DNA of 64,000 bases from contig NZ_CALHGM010000040.1 of assembly GCF_938030145.1 (NCBI RefSeq), positions 62,001-126,000 on the forward strand, given 5' to 3'. Position numbers and translations under genes: made by a program. The stretch is from an uncultured Campylobacter sp. (GTDB lineage Bacteria > Campylobacterota > Campylobacteria > Campylobacterales > Campylobacteraceae). This document shows, piece by piece, positions 53,302 to 63,241 of this stretch (position 1 is the first letter of the stretch; each line of letters starts with the position of its first letter). A model generated the notes under the pieces. That model worked only from the letters and a program-made list of their open reading frames with translations. It searched no databases and was not told the DNA's origin.

Positions 53302-54325
53302 GGTGCAGCGCTATTTATTTAGCAATTTCGTAAGCTCGTTCGCGTCGCTTTTTAGCACGCTTTTTATCATAATGTCGATCGTATTTTTCCTTCAGATCGC
53401 GCGCATTACGTCGTTTATCGAGATAAATTTTTCAGAGCTCGTAAAACTCTATCTTTTCATGCTGCCGCGCATCCTCATATTTACGGTGCCGATCGCGTTT
53501 TTCGTAGCGCTTAGCATCTCGCTTTTTAGGCTCTCTAAAGAGAACGAAACCATCGTAATATTTACAATCGGCTACGCCACGCGCAAGATCGCGCTATTTT
53601 TCGGCATAAGCGCCGCGTTGTGTTCCTTGGCGCTACTTTTCGTATCGCTTTTTATGATGCCGATAGCCGAAAATTTAAAGGACAATTTCATCGATTACAA
53701 AAAGATCAGCGCGACGCTAAATATCAAATCCAACGAATTCGGGCAGAAATTTTCCGACTGGCTCGTTTTTATCGATTCGCAGGAAAACAACGGCACAAGC
53801 ACGCTGTATAAGGATCTGGTGCTGTATAATCCGGGTGGCTCGCAGGATCACGAGCGGATGATCGTAGCGCGCAGCGGAGAGTTTAAAAACGAAAACGCGA
53901 GCTTTTCGGCGATGCTGCACGACGGCAAAATTTACACGATGGGCGGCGAGCAGTGGCACGTAAGCGAGTTTGAAAGCCTAACCCTACGCACGCAAAGCGA
54001 CCGCAATATCCGCGGCGGAGGCGGCGTGATCGGATACTGGAGCGATATGAGCGGCAGCGAGAAGCGCAGGAAGGAATTTAGCATCTACACCCTCGTCTCG
54101 CTCTTTCCGTTAGCGAGCTTTTTGTTTGCGCTAAGCCTCGGCATCGTGACCTATCGCTACGAAAAGGGTTTCGTTTACGCGGGGATCTTCGGCGTGCTTT
54201 TTAGCTACTTCGCGATGATCATGCTGCTCTCTAAATACCCAAGCATCGCGCTTCCAGTGACATTCGGCGTTACACTTATCGGCTCGTTGTTTTACTACAG
54301 GATCAAAATTGCCCCGAGGTACTGA
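53294..54325 (+). CDS. LptF/LptG-family LPS export permease
   Basis: 343 aa. Six membrane helices: three near the N-terminus (FSTLFIIMSIVFFLQIARIT, VPIAFFVALSISLFRLSKEN), a beta-jellyroll periplasmic domain (about 130-240), and three at the C-terminus. YjgP/YjgQ family. Moves lipopolysaccharide from the inner membrane to the periplasmic bridge with the LptB ATPase. Whether LptF or LptG cannot be told from this gene alone. Confidence 0.9.
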   Translation: MDRVQRYLFSNFVSSFASLFSTLFIIMSIVFFLQIARITSFIEINFSELVKLYLFMLPRILIFTVPIAFFVALSISLFRLSKENETIVIFTIGYATRKIALFFGISAALCSLALLFVSLFMMPIAENLKDNFIDYKKISATLNIKSNEFGQKFSDWLVFIDSQENNGTSTLYKDLVLYNPGGSQDHERMIVARSGEFKNENASFSAMLHDGKIYTMGGEQWHVSEFESLTLRTQSDRNIRGGGGVIGYWSDMSGSEKRRKEFSIYTLVSLFPLASFLFALSLGIVTYRYEKGFVYAGIFGVLFSYFAMIMLLSKYPSIALPVTFGVTLIGSLFYYRIKIAPRY

Positions 54326-55628
54326 AAAAGGCTCCGAGCTTTGCGGCGGCGAAATTTTAAATAAAAGCTCGTCCGCTCAAAATTTAGCGGATAAAATTTT
54401 GGCAAGCAAGCCTAACGCGTCTGAAATTTTGCGTGGCGTAAATTTAAAGTATGAAGCGCAAAACGACGAGCAAGGCTTTGTTTCAAAAGATGAGCTTTTA
54501 AATTTTAAAAATTCCGCTCTTGTAAGTTCGGCAAGCGATACAGCTGCCTATACTGCGCCCGATTGCGGTTTGAATCACGAAAGCGTCAGGCGGAATTCGG
54601 ACGCCGTTCGCGCCAAAGAGACCGCGCGCGCGGCAAATTTAAATTCCGCCCGCGAAAATTCCGCCGATACCGCCGCTTCCGATATTTGCGCGGCAAGCAT
54701 AGAAGAGATTTGCACAAGTCCCGCAGACGCTTGCAGGGCAAACGCCGCCCGCATAGCAGATGCCCCCGCAAACACCTTCGCAAGCGCGTCCGAACTCAAA
54801 AATATTATTGAAAGCGCGCCCGCAAGCGACTTCGCAGCGAGCGAACTTGCGCAAATCGGCAAAATAAACACCCTGCCAAATACCACTGCAGATGCGTGCA
54901 CCTTCGCAGCGAGCGTAAACTCCGAGCGCGTGAAGCTCAAGCTCGTCTATTCCTATGACGGCTCGAAATTTAGCGGCTCGCAGTCTCAACCTCACGGGCG
55001 CGGCGTCGAGGACGTGCTGCGCGCGGCTTTGGGGCGCGTGGGGATCTTTGCGCCGCTTATCAGCAGCTCGCGCACCGATAAAGGGGTGCACGCGCTGCGC
55101 CAGGTAAGCTGCGTCGAATGTACCGTGCACTGGGAGCTGCCGCGCCTAAAAGAGCTTATTAACCGCCACTGTGCGCCCTATATTTTTGTGCAACACATCA
55201 GCCCGGTGCCGCGCGATTTTCATCCGCGTTACGACGCCGTGGCGCGCTCCTATCGCTACGTTTTAAACCACGGACGCCCCAGCCCCTTTCTTAGCGATTT
55301 TTGCGTGTTTTATCCGCGCGTAGATCTTGCCGCGCTCAATGCTGCGCTTGCAAATTTTATCGGCGAGCACGATTTTAGCGAGTTTATGAAAAGCGGCAGC
55401 GACATAAAAAGCCCCGTACGCGAGCTCTACGTCGCGCGCGCCTACTCTTTTAGAAATTTAACCTTGATAAATTTTAAAGCCAATGGATTTTTGCGAGCGC
55501 AGGTGCGGCTGATGGTCGCAAACGCCCTAAAATTCGTGCAGAGCGGGCGCAAGATCAGCTTCTCGCGAGCTCTTAGCAGAATCCCCTTTCCGCCGAACGG
55601 GCTGTATCTTAGCAGCGTGAGTTATTAA
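54309..55628 (+). CDS. truA: tRNA pseudouridine synthase TruA with a 207-residue N-terminal extension
   Basis: 439 aa from TTG 54309, supported by AGGA six bases upstream. The TruA domain begins only at residue 208 (VKLKLVYSYDGSKFSG) and is complete, with the catalytic Asp in SSRTDKGVHA and the RAQVRLMV end. A GTG at 54930 would give a normal 232-aa enzyme but has no clear ribosome site. The extension (Ala/Ser/Asn/Asp-rich, no aromatic core) stays open for about 600 bases and has spaced AAATTT motifs in its first half. TruA makes pseudouridine 38-40 in tRNA. Confidence 0.88.
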   Translation: MPRGTEKGSELCGGEILNKSSSAQNLADKILASKPNASEILRGVNLKYEAQNDEQGFVSKDELLNFKNSALVSSASDTAAYTAPDCGLNHESVRRNSDAVRAKETARAANLNSARENSADTAASDICAASIEEICTSPADACRANAARIADAPANTFASASELKNIIESAPASDFAASELAQIGKINTLPNTTADACTFAASVNSERVKLKLVYSYDGSKFSGSQSQPHGRGVEDVLRAALGRVGIFAPLISSSRTDKGVHALRQVSCVECTVHWELPRLKELINRHCAPYIFVQHISPVPRDFHPRYDAVARSYRYVLNHGRPSPFLSDFCVFYPRVDLAALNAALANFIGEHDFSEFMKSGSDIKSPVRELYVARAYSFRNLTLINFKANGFLRAQVRLMVANALKFVQSGRKISFSRALSRIPFPPNGLYLSSVSY

Positions 55629-55860
55629 GGCTTGAAATTTATAGCGTTAAATTTTATCTCCAGACGTTTGGATTTCAAGCTTAGAATTTTATCGCGGTAA
55701 AATCCTGCATATCAGAGCAGATCACCGAGCTACTTGATATTAAATCACCTGCGCCACAATGTGTAAAATCGTAAATTTGCGCGAAATTCGATCTATTTTT
55801 ATTAGAATTTTATAGAAATTTAGCAATACTTTCAAACTTTTAACTCAAAAAGGAGCAAAG

Positions 55861-56802
55861 ATGAAAAAATTTTCTGTTGCTTTGGCCGGTTTGGCCTTAC
55901 TAGCTAGCGTTTCAGGCGCTAAGGAGTTCATCAATATCGGCACCGGCGGTATGACCGGCACCTATTATCCCGTAGGCGGCGCGATTTGCCGCTTGGTAAA
56001 TATGGATAAAAATATGAAATGCTCCGTGCAATCGACGGGCGGCTCGACGTATAACGTCAATAACGTGCTTAAAAAAGAGCTAAATTTCGGCTTCGTTCAA
56101 AGCGATGTCGTCTATGATAAATACAACGGTACGGGCAAATTCCAAGGTGCGGCGGATAAAAATTTACGCTCCGTAATTTCGATCTATCCGGAGCTTTTGG
56201 CTTTCGTAGTTTCTAAAGAGAGCGGCATCAAAGCCTACGGCGACGCTGCAGGCAAAAAGATCAATATCGGAAACCCGGGCAGCGGCAACGAGCTAACCAG
56301 CACGATAGTTTTTGAAAATTACGACTTTGATCTTAAAAAGCTCGCCCAGCACGGTGTCTTAACCGCGCAAGAATGCCCTATGGCGCTAAAAGATAAAAAG
56401 ATCGACGGATACTTCTACGTCGTAGGACATCCAACCGCAAATATCACTGATGCGGCGACTTCGCTTCCTATCGACTTAGTTAGCATCGACGATGAGCATA
56501 TTAAAAAAATTCTAGAAAAATATCCGTATTTTGCCAAAGGCGTGATACCTGCAAAAATGTATGACGGGGTAGATCACGATACGCAGACTATCGGCGTAAA
56601 GGCTGTACTCGTAACTGACGCTAGCCAAAGCGACGAAGCGGTTAGAGCGGTAGTTAAGGCGATACTTGATAATTTCGACGAGTATAAAAAGCTACATCCT
56701 GCGTTAAATTTGGTAAGCAAAGAATCTCTTTTAGAGGGGCTTAGTGCGCCGCTTCATCCTGCGGCAGAGGCGGTGTATAAAGAAGCCGGGCTGCTGAAAT
56801 AG
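55861..56802 (+). CDS. TAXI-family TRAP transporter substrate-binding protein
   Basis: 313 aa. Signal peptide (KKFSVALAGLALLASVSGA), then FINIGTGGMTGTYYPVGGAI, the TAXI signature, QSTGGSTYNVNNVL and NIGNPGSGNELTS. A periplasmic receptor delivering an organic acid or similar ligand to the fused permease five bases downstream. AAAGGAGCAAAG precedes the ATG. Confidence 0.95.
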   Translation: MKKFSVALAGLALLASVSGAKEFINIGTGGMTGTYYPVGGAICRLVNMDKNMKCSVQSTGGSTYNVNNVLKKELNFGFVQSDVVYDKYNGTGKFQGAADKNLRSVISIYPELLAFVVSKESGIKAYGDAAGKKINIGNPGSGNELTSTIVFENYDFDLKKLAQHGVLTAQECPMALKDKKIDGYFYVVGHPTANITDAATSLPIDLVSIDDEHIKKILEKYPYFAKGVIPAKMYDGVDHDTQTIGVKAVLVTDASQSDEAVRAVVKAILDNFDEYKKLHPALNLVSKESLLEGLSAPLHPAAEAVYKEAGLLK

Positions 56803-56810
56803 GCTAGTTG

Positions 56811-58892
56811 ATGGAGAAATCTACACAAAACGACGAGCAGGTTTTAGAGGTAAAGAGTAGAGAATTTACCTCTAAAAAGCTCTTCTGGCTCGTGACGCTG
56901 GTCTGCTTCGCGTGGTCGGTCTTTCAGCTTTACATCGCGTATTTTACGCTAAATACGAATATCGCGCGCTCAATCCACTTGGCGTTCGCCATTTTTATAA
57001 TTTTTTCGCTTTTTCCGTTTCGCCCGCGCTCTAAGGCACATTTTTACATCCCGTTTTACGATTATATTTTATTAATCGTCGGAGTCGCCGCGATCTTGTA
57101 TCCTGCGATAGAATTTAACGGGCTAGCGCAGCGCCCGGGAAATTATCTAACCAGAGATATCGTAGCAGCCTTTATCGGAATTTTCATACTCTTTGAAGCA
57201 GGTCGTCGTATGATGGGACCAGCGCTTGGCATTATCGCTTTTACCTTTCTTCTGTATTGTTACTTCGGCCCCTATATGCCAGATATCATCGCGCACCGCG
57301 GTGCAAGCTTTGAACTACTTGCAGGGCATATGTTTTTAACGACAGAGGGCGTATTCGGCGTGCCGGTAGGGGTCAGCACCAGCTTCATCTATCTGTTCGT
57401 GCTATTCGGTGCGCTTTTGGAGCGAGCCGGAGCGGGACAGTATTTTATAAACGTAGCGTTTGCGATTTTGGGTCGCTTCCGCGGAGGGCCTGCTAAGGCT
57501 AGCGTAATCGCCAGCGGACTAACCGGTATGGTAAGCGGCAGCTCAACCGCAAACGTCGTGACGGTGGGTACCTTTACGATCCCTCTAATGAAAAAAGCGG
57601 GGCTTACCGCCACCAAGGCTGGCGCCATCGAGGTTGCCGCCGGCGTAAACGGGCAGCTAATGCCGCCTATAATGGGCGCTGCGGCGTTTATCATCGCGGA
57701 ATTTTTAGGCATGAGCTACACCAATGTAATGATCGCGGCGGTGATCCCCGCCTTTGTCTGCTACGCGGGGTTATTTTTTATCGTGCATCTGGAAAGCTGC
57801 AAGTTGGGACTTCACGGCAGCCGCGATTACGCCAAGGTTTCAAAGCTAAAAATTATATTTAGCGGCATTCATTACATAATACCGATTTTGGTGCTTCTTT
57901 TTACTCTATTGATTCTGAAAGAAAGCGCGATCTCTGCAGCATTTAACTCGATTTGCGTGCTATTTTTAATAATGATCGTACAAGAGCCCGCTAAAAAAAC
58001 GATATTTGGCGAAAAGGTTGGCAAGTCCGATTTTATCGTCGGTTTTGTCGATATTTTTTGGGCTATGGTGGGTGCTGCTAAAAACATGGTCACGGTCGCC
58101 GTTGCCACCGCGCTAGCGGGCATCATCATCGGCTCGATCTCGCTTACCGGGCTGGGGCAGGTTCTTTCAGAGCTCGTAGAAGCAGTCGCAGGAAATAGCA
58201 TAGTATTGATACTTCTGATGACTGCGATAATGAGCCTGATTTTGGGCATGGGACTTCCTACGACGGCGAATTATATCGTCGTTTCAAGCCTGATTGCGCC
58301 AGTGATTTTGATACTAGCGGGCAAAAACGGCTTTTTGATCCCTGCGATCGCAGTGCATCTTTTCGTATTTTATTTCGGAATTTTAGCCGATGATACCCCT
58401 CCGGTGGGCATCGCCGCATACGCCGCCGCGGGTATCGCAAAGGCAAATCCCGTAACTGTGGGACTTCAGGGCTTCGTGTATGATCTGCGTACCGCGGTGC
58501 TTCCGTTTGCGTTCTTTTTCAACAACAAGCTGCTTTTGATCCAAAGCATCGGCGATCCGATGGATTCAAAGAGCATCGTTTGGATCAGCGATCCACTACA
58601 AATCGTGCTGATTTTTGCCACGGCGATCGTGGGTATGTTTGCTTTCAGCTCCTCACTTCAGGGCTGGTTCGTAACTAAATGTAACCCGATAGAGCGCCTG
58701 CTATTGCTACTAGTAACGCCGCTAATGCTGGTGCCTAATATCTGCGCGAAATTTATAGAGTTTATCCCAAGCGAATACGCAAGTTATGGCATCGGCGCTG
58801 CGATCTACGCGCTGATATTTGCAAAGCAGTGGCTTTTAAGGCCCAAAGACTCTAGCGATACTCACGCCGAAAATAACGTGCCTGCGGCGTAA
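56811..58892 (+). CDS. TRAP transporter fused 4TM/12TM permease
   Basis: 693 aa counted from ATG 56811. About sixteen hydrophobic helices: the small Q subunit (about 20-190) is fused to the large M subunit, with TGMVSGSSTANVVTVGTFTIPLMK and LGMGLPTTANYIVVSSLIAP as M signatures. Uses an ion gradient to import the ligand bound by the TAXI receptor. Substrate unknown. Confidence 0.95.
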   Translation: MEKSTQNDEQVLEVKSREFTSKKLFWLVTLVCFAWSVFQLYIAYFTLNTNIARSIHLAFAIFIIFSLFPFRPRSKAHFYIPFYDYILLIVGVAAILYPAIEFNGLAQRPGNYLTRDIVAAFIGIFILFEAGRRMMGPALGIIAFTFLLYCYFGPYMPDIIAHRGASFELLAGHMFLTTEGVFGVPVGVSTSFIYLFVLFGALLERAGAGQYFINVAFAILGRFRGGPAKASVIASGLTGMVSGSSTANVVTVGTFTIPLMKKAGLTATKAGAIEVAAGVNGQLMPPIMGAAAFIIAEFLGMSYTNVMIAAVIPAFVCYAGLFFIVHLESCKLGLHGSRDYAKVSKLKIIFSGIHYIIPILVLLFTLLILKESAISAAFNSICVLFLIMIVQEPAKKTIFGEKVGKSDFIVGFVDIFWAMVGAAKNMVTVAVATALAGIIIGSISLTGLGQVLSELVEAVAGNSIVLILLMTAIMSLILGMGLPTTANYIVVSSLIAPVILILAGKNGFLIPAIAVHLFVFYFGILADDTPPVGIAAYAAAGIAKANPVTVGLQGFVYDLRTAVLPFAFFFNNKLLLIQSIGDPMDSKSIVWISDPLQIVLIFATAIVGMFAFSSSLQGWFVTKCNPIERLLLLLVTPLMLVPNICAKFIEFIPSEYASYGIGAAIYALIFAKQWLLRPKDSSDTHAENNVPAA

Positions 58893-60133
58893 ATCCAAAT
58901 TTGATCTCGCTAAATTTTAGGATAACTTTGCGGGGTCTTATTAAATTTTACCCTTTTGCGCCTAGATTTAAATTAAGATCAGATCTTTTCTTTAAATTTA
59001 ATCTCAGCAGATTTACGACATGGCGGCAACTTGAGTTTAAATTTAGTGCAAACTCGGTTTCAATTTATCTAGTGTAGCACGCCAGTACACATGCGGCATC
59101 ATGCATGGGCGAGCGCAGTAAATACGGCATGCGAACCTTTCGTAGTAACTTTTAACATATTGTACGGAATACGGCAGGTAACGTACGCAGTACAATCAAT
59201 CTCGCTAGCAATGAAATTTATTTAACCTACATTGATGCACAACATAATGCACCGCAAAGCTTCACCGCTCTCATAAGATTCTAAATTTCAAATGCTCTGC
59301 TGTGCGGCGACGACTTAAATTTCAGGGCGAGGCGCAGCATGCAGATCTAATAAAATCTTGCGGCGGTGCATGACGCTGTGTGCGGCAGTGTAAGATTTAC
59401 GAGCGAGCACGGAGAGTAAAATTTTAATCTTGCGGCAATCAATCGGCGCGGGGCGCATACACGAAGTGCAATTAAAATTTTATAAGCAAACGACGATGCG
59501 TAGTCTTGCAAAATCTTTCACGGCGCGCGTCGCGAAGGCTCGTAAAATTTAATCCAGCGACGCGCAATTAATCGCGATGCTGTAAATTTAACTTGCGCCT
59601 GCATAAACTACGCATGCGGGCGTGAAATTTCACGGCGGGTGAGCATATGAAATTTTAAATTTCATGGCAAGGCGTGCGAACGGCTCGACTTAAATCTCTC
59701 GTGTAATTTTTGCATGAAATTTAGCGAGTTAGATTTTAAGTGTGAGATTTCAAAGGCTAAACTCGCGCAAGTTTTGCGCCAAATTTTTGCATAAAACTTT
59801 GCATAGAATTTAACAAAATTTGTGCAATTTCTATGTTGATTTTGCACTAAATTTAATGAAATTTCACATAAAATTTAATAAAATTACGCGGACTGAGCTC
59901 GATGCGCGAAAGCTCGATCAGCCAAAACCTAGCGCACTAAAACTGGGGCGCTATAAATTCATTAAAGCTTACGAGCAAGATTTAGCGTCATCGAAACTCA
60001 AAGATAAGATTTATTGCTATCAAAGCTTGAGAAAAAAATTGCCGCCGCCAAAGCTCGCAGGCAAGCTTTACTGCCATGGTGCAAAATCCAGGCTTTGGTT
60101 TTAAACGCTGAAATAAAATTTAAAGGAGAGAAA
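58893..60133. other. 1.2-kb largely non-coding region
   Basis: Only weak ORFs. 59820-60104 is open for 94 codons but has no ribosome site and an improbable composition, so I do not call it. The motif AAATTT recurs throughout, densest at 59660-59880, with GC-rich spacers such as GCGGCG. Confidence 0.55.
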
Positions 60134-60373
60134 ATGCAAAGTTTCAAATGGCAAATTTCAAAGCGGCTCAAGCAGGTGATGCGCGAGCGAGATATCGATA
60201 ATCTCACGCTCGTGCGGCGCACGGACGAGCTGTATTCGCGCTCGCACCCGGGCCATGACGAGGATATGCGCGCCGAAGTTTACACCGTCTTGGACGAATA
60301 CGCGCCCAACGTCGATATTGAAATTTTTGATCTAGTCTGCAAGGTTCTAGACATCAAAATCGAGCTAGGATAG
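60134..60373 (+). CDS. 79-aa conserved-looking cytosolic protein
   Basis: 79 aa counted from ATG 60134, preceded by AAAGGAGAG; a longer ORF upstream has no ribosome site. Helical and charged, no membrane segment: FKWQISKRLKQVMRERDID, then RRTDELYSRSHPGHDEDMR, and DIEIFDLVCKVLDIKIELG. The R/E pattern suggests a small regulatory or DNA-binding protein, but I recognise no family. Confidence 0.65.
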   Translation: MQSFKWQISKRLKQVMRERDIDNLTLVRRTDELYSRSHPGHDEDMRAEVYTVLDEYAPNVDIEIFDLVCKVLDIKIELG

Positions 60374-61255
60374 GGCTTCGCGCGGGATTTGCCTGCGCTT
60401 TTTTACTCGGAGGGCGGCGCTAAATCGGTTTTTGAAATTTTATTTAATTTGGCTTTGCACTGCGACGCTGATCGTACTGCGAGCCGCGACCGATCTTGGC
60501 CTTTAAAATACGCAGCGCATGGCATTCGCGCCGCACTTGTCATTTGCTACACGTGGATTTCGAGCCGGCTAAAACGAGCCGTCGCTCATACGACCGCGCC
60601 CGCCGCAAAATTTGCTAGCGGCGTGTCTTACGCGGCATTAAATTTTAACGATGCCGTAAAATTTAGTAGTGACGGCACCCATATCCGCGAGACGCGGATC
60701 GTGAAATTTAAACTCGAGCGGCGCGAACTTCGTAATTTAAGCACTCGCTTGCCCGTTCTTTAAAATTAAGCGCGCTTGTTTATTCGCCGAAATTTAACTC
60801 AAATTTAAACGCTCTCTCGCAGGAATTTTAAAATTTACCGCACGATTGCATCAGCTCGCACAGCTTCCACACGACTCATACTACCCAATGTGCGCCTGGC
60901 TACTCCACGCGATGTGTTTTTGCGCCGTGAAGTCGAGAGCAGAGTTCGGCGCAGAATTGTGTATAAAATTTCATTCACGCAGCTGGCTCGCAGATGGCTT
61001 AACTGGCAGCTCCAAATTTTAAACTCCGATCAAAATTTATTCTAACCGCTTAAAATTTTAAATTCCAATCAAAATTCACTCAAGCGGCGACAAATTAGCG
61101 ATTAAAATTTGAAATTTTAGAAGTGAAATCTCGCTCCTGCTTGCGATCAAAATTTTAAATTTTGCTGCAAAATTTCGCCCAAAATCCGCAAGATTAATAT
61201 CTATTTTAACTGCAAAGTGCTAAATTTAGCGCTAAATTTTAATCCGAGGTAAGCT
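60374..61255. other. 880-base non-coding region
   Basis: The longest ORF (60389-60763) has no ribosome site and the composition of shadow ORFs. AAATTTTA motifs become dense after 61000, next to the lrgA start. Confidence 0.55.
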
Positions 61256-61714
61256 TTGAACTACTTAATCCAATTTAGTGTGATTTTAGGAATATCTTTT
61301 GTTGCGGAGATTTTGGCGGCGCTCGTGCCTGTGCCGATCCCCGCTAGCATCTATGGGCTAGTCATTATGCTTTTAGCCCTGATCTTCAAACTCATCAAAG
61401 TATCGCAGATCAGAGAAACCGTGTCGTTTTTTATGCAGATTATGCCTGTGATCTTCATCCCGGCGGGCGCTGCGATCATCATCGCAGGCGACGCGCTACG
61501 CCAGCATCTTTTCGCAATCATCGCGATTACGGCAGTCTCTACAGTAGTAGTCATCGGTGCAAGTGGCGCGGTAACGCAGATCTTTTATAAAATCGCCCTC
61601 GCCCGCGTTAAGCGCAGACTCTACGCAGCCGTGCACGAACAAGACGGCGTGAATACAAAGGGCGTGGATGCGAAGTTGGAGCGCGAAATTCTATCCGGAG
61701 ACGACAAAAAATGA
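61256..61714 (+). CDS. lrgA: LrgA/CidA-family holin-like protein
   Basis: 152 aa, TTG start with GAGG upstream. Four membrane helices; AALVPVPIPASIYGLVIMLLAL is the family signature. Paired with LrgB. In other bacteria the pair controls murein hydrolase activity, cell lysis and pyruvate uptake. A C-terminal charged tail. Confidence 0.9.
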   Translation: MNYLIQFSVILGISFVAEILAALVPVPIPASIYGLVIMLLALIFKLIKVSQIRETVSFFMQIMPVIFIPAGAAIIIAGDALRQHLFAIIAITAVSTVVVIGASGAVTQIFYKIALARVKRRLYAAVHEQDGVNTKGVDAKLEREILSGDDKK

Positions 61715-62403
61715 GGGAAATTTTAATGAACTCCGCTTTTTTCGGCGTATTTTTGTGCCTAGGCTCGTTTGAGCTGGGACTTTATCTGAAAAAGCGCTTT
61801 AAGCTAACTATTTTCAACCCACTTCTAATCGGTATCGTGCTTACCGTCTGCGTGCTTTTACTCTTTAAAATTCCATACGAAAAATTTAACGCGAGCGCCT
61901 CGCACATTAGCTTTTTCTTAACGCCGATTACCGTCTGTCTAGCTGTGCCGCTATACGAGCAGCTGGCGCTTTTGCGAAGTAATTTTTTAGCTATTTTTGC
62001 AGGACTGATTTCGGGTATGATCGCAGGGCTAGGCAGCATCTACGCGATGTCGGTGATATTTGGGCTAAATCACACAATGTATGTCACGCTACTACCGAAA
62101 TCCGTCACAGCGCCAATCGGTATGGGTATCAGCGAAAGCTTAGGCGGCATCGTGACACTAACGGTAGCCTGCATCATCGCTACGGGCATCATCGGCAGCG
62201 TATTTGGCGAGGCACTACTTAAAATTTTTGGCATCAAAAAGGCGATGGCAAAAGGTATCGCCCTAGGCTGCGCGAGCCATGCGATGGGAACGGCGCGCGC
62301 CCTTGAGATCGGTGACGTAGAAGGCGCGATGGCGTCTTTAGCAATGGCGGTTACGGGACTTCTTACCGTCATCGGTGCCGGTATTTTTGCACATTTCATC
62401 TAA
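61711..62403 (+). CDS. lrgB: LrgB-family membrane protein
   Basis: 230 aa, about six to seven helices. LGSFELGLYLKKRFKLTIFNPLLI, LPKSVTAPIGMGISESLGG and GCASHAMGTARALEIGDVEGA are LrgB signatures. Overlaps lrgA by 4 bases; works with it as a two-part transporter or antiholin-type system. Confidence 0.94.
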   Translation: MREILMNSAFFGVFLCLGSFELGLYLKKRFKLTIFNPLLIGIVLTVCVLLLFKIPYEKFNASASHISFFLTPITVCLAVPLYEQLALLRSNFLAIFAGLISGMIAGLGSIYAMSVIFGLNHTMYVTLLPKSVTAPIGMGISESLGGIVTLTVACIIATGIIGSVFGEALLKIFGIKKAMAKGIALGCASHAMGTARALEIGDVEGAMASLAMAVTGLLTVIGAGIFAHFI

Positions 62404-62412
62404 GGAGAAAAT

Positions 62413-62979
62413 ATGATAATCTCGATCGCTAGACAAACTGGCGCAGGCGGGCGCGAAACCGCGCGCAAACTAGCCGAGCGCTTAGGCTACACCTATCTAG
62501 CCAAGGCGGATCTGCTCCGCAAAGCAGACGAGCTTGGCTGCTTCGAGCAGATGTATGAGTTCTACAACGAAATGCCCGTAAATACGCTACTTCAGGCAAT
62601 ATCGCACAACGAGCTAGCCAATGAGCAGAAGCGCGATCGTATTGTAGCAATCTACGAAAAGATCGTCTCGGGCGGCAACGTTATAGTGCTTGGGCGCTGC
62701 GCGGGGTTTTTCTTGCGCGGACATCCGGATCTGCTGACGGTATTTTTACGCGCGAGCGATGAGTTTAAGCTCGCTAGATTGGAAAAAGAGGGCCATACCG
62801 ACGCGCGCGAATATATGGAAAACAGCGATGCAGGCAGGATGAGCTTTCATCAATACTACACCAACCAAGTCTGGGGCGCGTCCGCAAACTACAATATCTG
62901 CATCGACACGTCGTATTGCGGCATCGATAATGCGGTAAATATCATTGAGTATCTGGTCAAACATCACATTGAAAAGTGA
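62413..62979 (+). CDS. cytidylate kinase-like protein
   Basis: 188 aa with AAGGAGAA upstream. P-loop variant ARQTGAGGRETARKLAERLG, then VIVLGRCAGFFL and FLRASDEFKLARL. A 'cytidylate kinase-like' family distinct from Cmk; substrate unproven. Operon with lrgAB, nine bases after lrgB. Confidence 0.88.
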   Translation: MIISIARQTGAGGRETARKLAERLGYTYLAKADLLRKADELGCFEQMYEFYNEMPVNTLLQAISHNELANEQKRDRIVAIYEKIVSGGNVIVLGRCAGFFLRGHPDLLTVFLRASDEFKLARLEKEGHTDAREYMENSDAGRMSFHQYYTNQVWGASANYNICIDTSYCGIDNAVNIIEYLVKHHIEK

Positions 62980-62997
62980 TTTGCGCCTAAGCGCACA

Positions 62998-63035
62998 AAA
63001 GTAGAATTCATCTTTAAAAAGATGAATTCTACTTT
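62998..63035 (+). terminator. terminator hairpin after the lrgAB operon
   Basis: Perfect 18-bp inverted repeat AAAGTAGAATTCATCTTT / AAAGATGAATTCTACTTT with a two-base loop, 19 bases after the last stop. AT-rich and followed by few T, so it may stabilise the mRNA end rather than terminate. Confidence 0.6.
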
Positions 63036-63241
63036 ATCTCGCAAACCCACCCTACTTCTATCGTAATTTAAAATTTACATCTCTTTTTAACTTAAATTTC
63101 ACTTGTAAATAACGCATTTAGGTGTATTATAAAGCCTCTCGTTCAATGCGACATTAAATTCTAAACCGCACCTACTCACCAAAAAGTAGTAAAATTTCGC
63201 TAAAATTTGATAAAATTTAAATCCAAATTTAAGGAGATAAA

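Noticed and set aside
54575..55130. Long minus-strand ORFs opposite truA
   Set aside because: They are antisense shadows of the Ala/Ser-rich TruA extension, without ribosome sites or motifs.
59820..60104. 94-codon plus-strand ORF
   Set aside because: No ribosome site; its start lies in a dense AAATTT motif array and the composition is that of filler DNA.
60389..60763. 124-codon plus-strand ORF after the 79-aa gene
   Set aside because: No ribosome site or motif; composition and position fit shadow coding of spaced-motif DNA.
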